Assembly (NCBI GenBank): GCA_035470525.1
Contig: DATIQT010000059.1
Location: 1-22,471, forward strand
DNA length: 22,471 nt
Reading direction: 5' to 3'
Source: CALXSC01 sp035470525
Lineage (GTDB): Bacteria; Pseudomonadota; Alphaproteobacteria; Rickettsiales; UBA1997
The translations under genes were made by a program, and so were the position numbers. Of this stretch, positions 16,132-22,471 are shown piece after piece. Every line of letters starts with the position of its first letter. Position 1 is the first letter of the stretch. The notes under the pieces are model-generated. The model was not told the DNA's origin, made no database searches, and worked only from the letters and a program-made list of their open reading frames with translations.

Positions 16132-16266
16132 ATTTTGTATCTTCACTCCTAAAGTATAATTAAAAACATTATTTAAAATAAAATCAAGATTTTTCCTAAT
16201 TAATTGATAAAGATTGAAGTTTTAAAATATTTTTTTATACTTACAGAAGTTAATAATTTTTCTTTT
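16132..16266. promoter_or_regulatory. Divergent radC / mevalonate-operon control region
   Basis: AGTATAAT at 16153-16160 reads as TATAAT on the plus strand (towards the reductase) and as TATACT on the minus strand (towards radC). The two -10 candidates overlap, so the promoters could exclude each other. Neither has a strong -35 at the right distance. An AGGAG at about 16147-16151 serves radC. Confidence 0.3.
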
Positions 16267-17325
16267 ATGTCAGATTCTGAATTATCTAATAATAAGCATT
16301 TATTAGTTCCCACTAGAATTATTGGTCCTATAAAAATTTTAAGTAATTTAAATAATTTCATTGAAGAAAATATAAAAGTGCCAATGTCAACTTTTGAAAC
16401 ATCTCTCTGGCATTCCGCCTCAAGAGGTGCTAAATTAAGTAGATTAACAAGTGGTATAAAAGTAAATGTTATAGATGATAACATGACAAGATCGATACTT
16501 CTAGAAACAAAAAGTTTAGAGGATTCATATAAACTTAAATTGGAGTTAATAAATAGAAAAAAAGATATTGATGAGGTTATATCAAAAACAAGTCACTATG
16601 CTAAATTGATTGATATGCATTTTGAATTTGTAGGAACATTAGTTTTTATTAGATTTAAATTTACCACTGGAAATGCTTCTGGTCATAATATGGTAACAAA
16701 ATCTGCTAATGCTGTTGCGGAATGGATAATTGAAAATTATAAAAATATTGATTATGTTTCTGTTTCTGGAAATATTTGTGTAGATAAAAAAGTTTCTGCT
16801 ATAAATAGTATATTAGGTAGGGGAAAAAATGTTACCGCTGAAATAGTTATTCCAAAAACTTTGTGTGAGGAAATTCTACATACAACTCCTGAAGCAATAG
16901 TAAATATAAATACTAAAAAGAACTTAATAGGTTCAATATTAGCTGGTAGTATATGCTCTGCGAATGCTCATTATGCAAATATGTTATTAGCTTGTTTTTT
17001 AGCTACAGGACAAGATGCTGGCAACATTATAGAGGGTTCACAAGGTATTACATTTTGCAAAGTATTACAAGATGGTTCGTTATATTTTTCTGTAAATTGT
17101 CCAAATATAATTGTTGGGACTATAGGACATGGAAAAGATTTGAATTATACAAAAAATAATTTGGAACTTATGGGTTGCTTGAATAATGAAGAAAGCTCGA
17201 AAAAACTAGCAGGAATAATTGTTGCAACAGTTCTATGTGGTGAACTATCTTTGTTGGCTGCACAAGTTCACGGTGGTAGCTTTGTAAAGGCACAAGAAAG
17301 AATAGAAAGGAAAAAACGTGTTTGA
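16267..17325 (+). CDS. hmgA: Hydroxymethylglutaryl-CoA reductase (class I-like), atypical
   Basis: This enzyme reduces HMG-CoA to mevalonate with two NAD(P)H. From ATG 16267 it is 352 aa; an in-frame TTG at 16204 would add 21 hydrophobic residues and is less convincing. Class I features are clear: VPMSTFETSLWHSASRGAKL with catalytic Glu44, TGNASGHNMVTK with Lys145, VDKKVSAINSILGRGKNVTAE (the DKK-SAIN dinucleotide and substrate segment), SANAHYANMLLACFLATGQDAGN with Asp250, GTIGHG, and a C-terminal GELSLLAAQ helix. Two departures stand out: TGDAMGMN has become TGNASGHN, and the catalytic His of the C-terminal R/K-A-H-M motif is replaced by Gln343 (FVKAQERIER). His335 lies eight residues earlier. 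It overlaps the synthase gene by 8 bp. Identity is strong; activity needs testing. Confidence 0.9.
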   Translation: MSDSELSNNKHLLVPTRIIGPIKILSNLNNFIEENIKVPMSTFETSLWHSASRGAKLSRLTSGIKVNVIDDNMTRSILLETKSLEDSYKLKLELINRKKDIDEVISKTSHYAKLIDMHFEFVGTLVFIRFKFTTGNASGHNMVTKSANAVAEWIIENYKNIDYVSVSGNICVDKKVSAINSILGRGKNVTAEIVIPKTLCEEILHTTPEAIVNINTKKNLIGSILAGSICSANAHYANMLLACFLATGQDAGNIIEGSQGITFCKVLQDGSLYFSVNCPNIIVGTIGHGKDLNYTKNNLELMGCLNNEESSKKLAGIIVATVLCGELSLLAAQVHGGSFVKAQERIERKKRV

Positions 17326-18475
17326 CGTTGGTATAGATAAAATTTCATTTTATGTTCCTAAATATTATTTGGATTTAGCAGACTTAGCAAATATCAGAAA
17401 CATACCAGTTGAAAAATATTATACTGGAATTGGTCAAGAAAAAATGGCTGTTTTACCAACTAATGAAGATATAATTACTATGGGTGCTGAAGCTGGTAGT
17501 AATATTTTAACTGAAGAAGATAAAAACGATATAGATTTATTAATTTTTTGTACTGAATCTGCTGTAGATCAATCAAAAGCAGGTGGAATTTTTATACATA
17601 AACTTTTATCATTAAATAAAAATTGTAGAACAATAGAGTTAAAACAAGCTTGTTATTCTTCTACATCAGGATTAAAATTTGCTATAGAGCATGTAAAAGC
17701 AAATCCTGAGAAAAAAGTTTTATTAATAGCTAGTGATAATGCTAGATATGGGTTAAATACTGCGGGAGAGCCAACACAAGGCTGTGGAGCTGTAGCAATG
17801 CTTATTAAGAAAAATCCATCAATAATTAGTTTTGATGATTACTCTGGTTATGTTACAGAAGATTTTGATGATTTTTGGAGACCAAATGGAAGAGACGAAG
17901 CTATAGTTGATGGAAAATATTCAACAAAAATTTATTTAGAAAAATTAATAGAAACATGGAAAATTTACAAAGAAAAATCCAAAAGAAATCTCGAGGAACA
18001 TTATAAAATTTGTTATCACTCACCATTTACTAAAATAGTTCAAAAAGCACATAAATTTTTATACGATTATGAAAAAACAAATATAGATAACTCATTAGAC
18101 AAAATAACATACTACAACAGAATTATTGGAAACTGTTATACAGCTTCTCTTTACCTATCATTTATATCGTTAATAGAAAATTTAGAAAATCTTGAAGGTA
18201 AAAGAATTGGTATGTTTGCCTTTGGTTCTGGTTGTGTAGCTGAATTTTTTTCAGGTGTTGTATGTGAAGGATATGAAAAAAGTTTGTTAAAAGACTTACA
18301 CATTAACATGTTAAACAACAGAAAAAGAATTGATTATAAAACTTATGAAGAATTATATAATTTAAGAAAAGTTGTTGATTATAGCGAAGAATTTTCTTTT
18401 GAGGAATTAGAAAAGGTTAAATCAAAGTTTTATTTAGCAAGAATTGAGAATAGTAAAAAAGTTTATATTAAATAA
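17318..18475 (+). CDS. mvaS: Hydroxymethylglutaryl-CoA synthase
   Basis: This enzyme condenses acetyl-CoA with acetoacetyl-CoA to form HMG-CoA, the substrate of the preceding reductase. The thiolase-fold catalytic triad is present: Glu80 in FCTESAVD, Cys112 in KQACYSST and His234 in ICYHSPFTK. Other family blocks are ASDNARYGLNTAGEPTQGCGAVAMLI, RIIGNCYTASLYLSF and GMFAFGSGCVAEFFSG. The length of 385 aa suits bacterial MvaS. The start is GTG 17318 with an AGAAAGG site, inside the 3' end of the reductase gene, so the two are coupled. The acetoacetyl-CoA thiolase that would feed it is not in the window. Confidence 0.95.
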   Translation: MFDVGIDKISFYVPKYYLDLADLANIRNIPVEKYYTGIGQEKMAVLPTNEDIITMGAEAGSNILTEEDKNDIDLLIFCTESAVDQSKAGGIFIHKLLSLNKNCRTIELKQACYSSTSGLKFAIEHVKANPEKKVLLIASDNARYGLNTAGEPTQGCGAVAMLIKKNPSIISFDDYSGYVTEDFDDFWRPNGRDEAIVDGKYSTKIYLEKLIETWKIYKEKSKRNLEEHYKICYHSPFTKIVQKAHKFLYDYEKTNIDNSLDKITYYNRIIGNCYTASLYLSFISLIENLENLEGKRIGMFAFGSGCVAEFFSGVVCEGYEKSLLKDLHINMLNNRKRIDYKTYEELYNLRKVVDYSEEFSFEELEKVKSKFYLARIENSKKVYIK

Positions 18476-18483
18476 GGAAAAAC

Positions 18484-19050
18484 ATGAAAAAAATATTTAT
18501 AATAGATGGCCCATCTGGCTGTGGAAAAACAACAGTCGCATTAGAATTAGAAAAAGTATCAAAAGATATAAAATATATTTGTAGCTGTACTATAAGAGAT
18601 AAAAGACCGGAAGAAATTGATGGTAGAGAGCATTTCTTTTTACCAAAAGAAGAGTTTAATAGAAAGAGAGAAAAAGGTGATTTTTTAGGTCATTATCACA
18701 TGTACTTAAATCAGTATGGTATAGATAAAGAAAAAATCTTACAAACACCAGAGGAAAACATAATAATAACCTACCATAGTGAAGAAGGTACTCTAAAAGA
18801 AGATATAAAAAAACTTGGTATTGAGTTTACTAGAATTCTAATACTCCCAGACAATGCAGAAGTTTTGGAATCAAGAATTGTAAAAAGAAATCCAAAAGTT
18901 AGTAATGAAGAAATTCAAGTTAGATTGACAAAATATAAAGAGATTTTGGCATATAAAGATAAATATGATTATGTATTTATAAACAAAGAAGGGGCTTTAA
19001 ACGAAATAATAGAAAACATACATTCAGTAATAAAAAATGACAAAAATTGA
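18484..19050 (+). CDS. Guanylate-kinase-fold P-loop kinase of the mevalonate operon, substrate unknown
   Basis: The 188-aa protein aligns almost without gaps to guanylate kinase. It has the P-loop GPSGCGKTT (9-17), the T-x-R-x-x-R-P-x-E-x-x-G block (36-47), F-x-x-x-x-x-F-x-x-x-x-E-x-G-D-F-L, a lid region RIVKRN, and a C-terminal YDYVFIN. By direct comparison with the yeast GMP kinase sequence as I remember it, the phosphate-binding residues Arg38, Arg41 and Tyr78 are kept (Tyr50 is His), as is Ser34. The guanine-reading residues Glu69 and Ser80 have become Gly69 and Ile80, and the LDID motif reads ITYH. It is therefore unlikely to be a GMP kinase. It begins 8 bp after mvaS (TAAGGA site) and its 3' end overlaps the decarboxylase gene by 14 bp. 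An isoprenoid kinase role, most simply phosphomevalonate kinase, is inferred. Confidence 0.8.
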   Translation: MKKIFIIDGPSGCGKTTVALELEKVSKDIKYICSCTIRDKRPEEIDGREHFFLPKEEFNRKREKGDFLGHYHMYLNQYGIDKEKILQTPEENIIITYHSEEGTLKEDIKKLGIEFTRILILPDNAEVLESRIVKRNPKVSNEEIQVRLTKYKEILAYKDKYDYVFINKEGALNEIIENIHSVIKNDKN

Positions 19051-20011
19051 ATTAATAAATAATATTTTTGGTTTTGATCCAAAAGAAATTAATATAGAAA
19101 AAAATAGAACTGGTAAAGCATTTGCTCCAACAAATTTTGCATTGATAAAATACTGGGGCAAAGAAAATGAAGAATTAATGATTCCAAATACCGATAGCAT
19201 TTCTATTTCTTTAGGTAATTCTTGTGGAACAACAACAGAAATTTTTGTTAATGATGAAGATGTTTTGGTGTTAGATGATAAAACTTATACCAATGAAAAT
19301 AAAGAATTTAAGAAAGTTTTTGAATTTATAAATCTATTTAGAAATCCAAAAATACATTTAAAAATAAAAACAAATAACGATTTAACTTTGGCTTCAGGAT
19401 TAGCTACATCAGCATCAGGTTTTGCTGCTTTAACTTTAGCATTAAATGACTTGTTTGGTTGGAAATTAAGTAAAAGAAAATTATCCATGCTTGCAAGACT
19501 AGGAAGCATAAGTGCTTCAAGGTCAATTTATCATGATGGAATGGTTAGATTATCAAAAAAGTCAATTTATACAAGTTCATATAAATTAAAATATAAATTG
19601 GATAGTTTGTATATTGGAATATTAAATTTTGATAATAAAAGTAAAAAAATTGGTTCTACAGATGGTATGAAAGCCACTGTTGATAATTCTATATTGTATA
19701 AGTATGGTTGGAAAAAACAGGTTAATCAAGATATAAAATCTTTAATAACTTCTTTAAAAAATAATGATTGGAATTTATTTAAAAAGACAGTTCAAAATAA
19801 TGCTTTGGCAATGCATGCTACAGCAATTTCTGCTGGGGTAATATATTGGAGTGAGAAGACTTTGAGTGCAATTAAATATATAATGGAATTACAAGAGCAG
19901 GGTGTTGAAATATGTTTCACAGAAGATGCTGGCGAACATTTAAAGATTTTATCACAAGACAAAGAATTAATTAGTAAATATTTTCCAGATGCGAAAATTA
20001 TAAAAATTTAA
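19037..20011 (+). CDS. mvaD: Diphosphomevalonate decarboxylase-like GHMP enzyme
   Basis: MvaD turns mevalonate diphosphate and ATP into isopentenyl diphosphate. The 324-aa protein has the N-terminal APTNFALIKYWGKENEELMIPNTDSIS-type motif (residues 30-56), LASGLATSASGFAALTLALNDLFG (118-141), SISASRSIYHDG (157-168), KKIGSTDGMKATVDNS and FTEDAGEHLKIL with the presumed catalytic Asp297. Compared with typical sequences, the SRS-x-x-GGF loop reads SIYHDGMV and the DAGPN motif reads DAGEH. The family also includes phosphomevalonate decarboxylase and mevalonate 3-kinase, so the exact substrate is not certain. The ATG lies inside the end of the kinase gene, so translation of the two is linked. No GHMP mevalonate or phosphomevalonate kinase is in the window. 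Confidence 0.85.
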   Translation: MTKIELINNIFGFDPKEINIEKNRTGKAFAPTNFALIKYWGKENEELMIPNTDSISISLGNSCGTTTEIFVNDEDVLVLDDKTYTNENKEFKKVFEFINLFRNPKIHLKIKTNNDLTLASGLATSASGFAALTLALNDLFGWKLSKRKLSMLARLGSISASRSIYHDGMVRLSKKSIYTSSYKLKYKLDSLYIGILNFDNKSKKIGSTDGMKATVDNSILYKYGWKKQVNQDIKSLITSLKNNDWNLFKKTVQNNALAMHATAISAGVIYWSEKTLSAIKYIMELQEQGVEICFTEDAGEHLKILSQDKELISKYFPDAKIIKI

Positions 20012-20221
20012 GATTGCTATCTCTAATCTAACTTTAATTTATATTTTGATAGGTAATAACACATTTAAGACTTAAAGTGCATTATTCTATTTTAATAGAT
20101 TAATTTTATTTGCTCTTTTATATAAGTAATTTATATTATATTATTGTTATTTTAATTGCCTATATATTGATTTTTAAAATTTTTTCTATAAATTTATACA
20201 AGAATTATTTAATTAAAAAAT

Positions 20222-21619
20222 ATGAAAAAGATATATTTTATATTAGGTTTACTTTTTTTATCTAATACAGCTTATTCACAAACAGTTCAAAGTAATCATT
20301 CTTATCAGAATTTAGGTTTTACCCAACTTCCAACAGTTTCTATTGGTGGATATTTAAATGTTATGGGTTCTGGCGTTCAACAAGAAGATGCATACTCTGA
20401 AGAAATGTTATCTAATGTATTATCTGATGTAGATTCAGATGGTACTGATGCTACAACCTCACAATTAAGTTTGAAAAATAAAGCATCAGATAAAACAAAC
20501 GCAGCAATAGATGCTTCATTAAATTTCACGGTAAATGGTATAAATGATTATGGTTTCAAATATGGAGCTTTTATTGAATTAAATGCTAATTCGACAAAAG
20601 ATTCTTGGAATGATAATTTAAATTCTTCAGAATCTTATATTTATGGAGAAAGCTGGGCAGGAAAATTAGAAGTTGGAAATACTTTAGGTGCAAGTCAAAA
20701 AATGAAAGTTGATGCTTCAACTTTTGCAAGGGCTGCAGGTGGAATAAATGGTCAATATTTAAATTTTATTAATTTACCATCAGTTGCTACGGCTGCTTCT
20801 GGAAGTACCCCGTTATTTATCTTAATCCCTGAATTGCCAACTGCACATGGTGGGTATGCTACTGGTTTTAATAATGTATATTATGCTTGTGATTATGATG
20901 GAAATGGTGCTATTAATGATGCTGCTGAAATTTCTTGTTATAATGACAATGCAAATGATAACTATAGATTAAATTTTGAAGAAATGCAAACCGCAACAAA
21001 AATATCATATTATACTCCTGAAATTTTTGGCTTTCAAGCTGGTGTAAGTTATACACCTGATACGGGAAATAGAGGTACTGCAGGTTATTTAACATCAAGA
21101 CTAGATACAGGTGATATTGATGATGTTCTTGAATATGGTGTTTCATTTACTCAAACTATTTATGATGTTGGTATATCAGCTTCCTTTACAGGTGAACAAG
21201 GAAAAACAGAAAGTAAATCAACAACATCACCTTATGCATCTTTTAGAGAAGATTTAAATGCTTATCAATATGGTGTTAATATTACATTTTGGGGTCTAAC
21301 ACTAGGTGGTTCTATGGGAGATTGGAAAAACTCTTTATATTATAAAGATACAACATTAAATGCTAATAATGAAGGTGGAACATATTACACTTATGGCGCT
21401 GCATATGAATTTGGAGCTGTTAATTTAAGTTTTGGTTGTTTTAGTAGCGAATTTCAAAAAAATGAATATATAGCTTATTCAGGTGGTATAGATTTTAAAA
21501 TTGCTAAAGGATTTTTACCTTATATAGAATTTACAAACTTTAAATTTACACCATATGATACAAATATAGCTGAAAATAAAGGAATTGTAGTTTTGGCGGG
21601 CTTTTTAGTTAACTTTTAA
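20222..21619 (+). CDS. Outer-membrane porin-like beta-barrel protein
   Basis: The 465-aa protein has a clear signal peptide (residues 1-20, MKKIYFILGLLFLSNTAYSQ) and an N-terminal strand (VSIGGYLNVMGS) typical of proteobacterial porins. Alternating aromatic strands run through the body (YGFKYGAFIELNAN, WAGKLEVGNTLGASQKMKVDAS, QAGVSYTP, YGVNITFWGLTLGGSMGDW), and the C-terminus ends in Phe (VVLAGFLVNF), the signal read by the BAM machinery. A loop with DYDGNGAINDAAEI looks like a calcium-binding Asp/Asn loop. It is likely a trimeric general porin. The 210 bp before it hold no clear promoter or SD. Confidence 0.85.
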   Translation: MKKIYFILGLLFLSNTAYSQTVQSNHSYQNLGFTQLPTVSIGGYLNVMGSGVQQEDAYSEEMLSNVLSDVDSDGTDATTSQLSLKNKASDKTNAAIDASLNFTVNGINDYGFKYGAFIELNANSTKDSWNDNLNSSESYIYGESWAGKLEVGNTLGASQKMKVDASTFARAAGGINGQYLNFINLPSVATAASGSTPLFILIPELPTAHGGYATGFNNVYYACDYDGNGAINDAAEISCYNDNANDNYRLNFEEMQTATKISYYTPEIFGFQAGVSYTPDTGNRGTAGYLTSRLDTGDIDDVLEYGVSFTQTIYDVGISASFTGEQGKTESKSTTSPYASFREDLNAYQYGVNITFWGLTLGGSMGDWKNSLYYKDTTLNANNEGGTYYTYGAAYEFGAVNLSFGCFSSEFQKNEYIAYSGGIDFKIAKGFLPYIEFTNFKFTPYDTNIAENKGIVVLAGFLVNF

Positions 21620-21627
21620 TTATTAAG

Positions 21628-22086
21628 ATGAAAAAAATAATTGTATTAATGTTTTTAGGATTGTTGGCTTGTAAAACTGACAATCCTAATATTGTAGCAA
21701 AATTTCCGGAAGATCCAGAACTAAAAAGGAATGCAAGGGCTGGTAATTTGTTCCATAATGAGAATGGAATTGTTATATTTAAAGCTGAAAAAAAGAAACA
21801 ATCATCACTTTGGAATGACAGTTTGCAAGTTATTTCAAAAACTTTTCCGATTTTAACAATAGATCAAAAAAGTGGTTTTATAATTAGTGATTGGGGTACT
21901 ATAAAATCTATTAGCAATAATGATAACTTATATAAAGTAAATGCTATAATAAATGGAGATGATTTTGCTAAGGAAAATATTAATTTAACAGTGTTTAAAA
22001 AACTTAAAAATCAACAAACGGTAGAGGACAAAAAAGTTGAAGAAAGTTTGTTGAATATGATTTTTGATGTAAAAAAATATTTATAG
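21628..22086 (+). CDS. DUF3576-like lipoprotein
   Basis: The 152-aa protein has a lipoprotein signal (MKKIIVLMFLGLLAC, lipobox Cys15). The middle part, SSLWNDSLQVISKTFPILTIDQKSGFIISDWGT, matches the pattern of DUF3576 proteins, which are characteristic of alphaproteobacteria: W-x-x-SLD-x-L-x-x-x-P-x-x-x-x-D-x-x-x-G-x-I-x-x-D-W. The function is unknown; an envelope role near the outer membrane is inferred from the lipidation signal and the porin 8 bp upstream. Family call rests on memory of the pattern, without a search. Confidence 0.75.
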   Translation: MKKIIVLMFLGLLACKTDNPNIVAKFPEDPELKRNARAGNLFHNENGIVIFKAEKKKQSSLWNDSLQVISKTFPILTIDQKSGFIISDWGTIKSISNNDNLYKVNAIINGDDFAKENINLTVFKKLKNQQTVEDKKVEESLLNMIFDVKKYL

Positions 22087-22107
22087 TCAATTCTAAATTA
22101 TCTTCAA

Positions 22108-22147
22108 ATAGCCCCCCCCTTTGTCGCTTTGTGACATTTCCCCTCAA
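22108..22147. other. C-tract with short GTCGC hairpin
   Basis: A run of cytosines followed by TTTGTCGCTTTGTGACATTTCCCC is out of character for this A/T-rich sequence. GTCGC and GTGAC can pair around TTT with one G-U. It lies between the lipoprotein stop and repeat copy C and may be a remnant of another repeat family. Confidence 0.35.
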
Positions 22148-22166
22148 GTGTATATAGTTAATCTAA

Positions 22167-22471
22167 TAGACCTCCTGCAAATAAATTTTTCCTCAAAAAA
22201 TAATTTCTACAAAAAAGACAAGGATATTTCAAAGTATTTAATAGAAATAGTATACTTATACATTTCATTGTTAAATATAGTCAAACAACTTTCACTTAAC
22301 CACCAACTAAACCTAACTTTTGCCTTAATCACCCTTCGTCGCTCTAAAATTTTATTGTCTCACCGTATTAAGTTATATGCTATCGCAATAAAATTTTAAA
22401 TCTCCTCGTATATTTTTGCAAAAGCGGTTTATTTAGTGGTTAAGTGAAAGTTGTTTGACTATAAAAACACA
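22167..22471. repeat. Palindromic repeat family 1, copy C (interrupted, runs to window end)
   Basis: The left end TAGACCTCCTGCAAATAAAT is followed by blocks shared with copy B in reverse complement: TTTTTCCTCAAAAAATAATT, GACAAGGATATTTCAAAGTA, and the segment with GTATACTTATACATTTC. Copy B continues ACTTCGAAATTCC after TTAAAT; here the TA-flanked element is inserted at exactly that place, and only 8 bases lie beyond it. The gap from 22087 holds no gene. Confidence 0.75.
22278..22461. mobile_element. TA-flanked MITE-like element, copy 2 (nested)
   Basis: This is a 184-bp copy of the element at 13742-13927, in the same orientation on the plus strand and nearly identical through the interior. 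Its right terminal repeat has diverged (around AAAAGCGGTTTATTTAGTGG). It is flanked by TA on both sides (22276-22277 and 22462-22463). It again sits inside family 1, but at a different site from copy 1, which shows independent insertion. Confidence 0.82.

Noticed and set aside
18484..19050. Simple annotation as guanylate kinase (gmk)
   Set aside because: Fold and P-loop fit, but the guanine-binding Glu69, Ser80 and the LDID aspartates are replaced, and the gene is embedded in a mevalonate operon.
22121..22399. A 92-residue ORF across the C-tract and repeat copy C
   Set aside because: It spans two unrelated repeat elements and has no ribosome binding site; it reflects the lack of stops by chance in the repeats.

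Overview
The window is strongly A/T-rich and densely coded. It looks like a chromosomal piece of an alphaproteobacterium, probably a host-associated or reduced, Rickettsiales-like lineage. The basis is a DUF3576-type lipoprotein, a class A PBP with the alphaproteobacterial Cys-x-x-Cys insert, an outer-membrane porin, and short non-autonomous repeats between genes. No database search was possible, so taxonomy is inference. The genetic code looks standard.

Layout. Bases 1-275 hold no gene, but they hold a long A/T hairpin (48-117) and a second, G/C-richer foldable block (about 122-256). Bases 276-7762 are a minus-strand run read in the order rpsO, pnp, a stand-alone S1 domain, murJ, a rhodanese, a Bax-inhibitor-1-like membrane protein, a Do/HtrA protease and rnpA. 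After a divergent promoter region come plus-strand fba (7933), a palindromic repeat, a class A penicillin-binding protein, ruvC, rbfA and fabG (to 13700). A 422-bp composite repeat follows. Then comes a minus-strand trio (radC, a LamG-carrying prepilin-like protein, an anchored FKBP-like protein; 14141-16131). Divergent from it is a tight plus-strand mevalonate operon: HMG-CoA reductase, HMG-CoA synthase, a guanylate-kinase-fold P-loop kinase and a diphosphomevalonate decarboxylase-like GHMP protein (16267-20011). The window ends with a porin, a small lipoprotein and a third repeat copy.

The most interesting system is the mevalonate operon. The mevalonate pathway is unusual in alphaproteobacteria, which mostly use the MEP route. 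Between HMG-CoA synthase and the decarboxylase, where mevalonate and phosphomevalonate kinases of the GHMP family are expected, there is instead a guanylate-kinase-fold protein. It keeps the P-loop and the phosphate-binding arginines but has lost the residues that read guanine (Glu69 to Gly, Ser80 to Ile in yeast numbering, and the LDID motif). A new P-loop phosphomevalonate (or mevalonate) kinase is the natural hypothesis. The reductase also has Gln where the C-terminal catalytic His is expected, and the decarboxylase departs from two family motifs, so the whole branch may be chemically modified.

Other points of note are a TA-flanked MITE-like element that inserted twice, at different sites, into copies of a second palindromic element; an S1-domain gene that looks like a tandem copy of the adjacent PNPase tail; and the structured region upstream of base 260.
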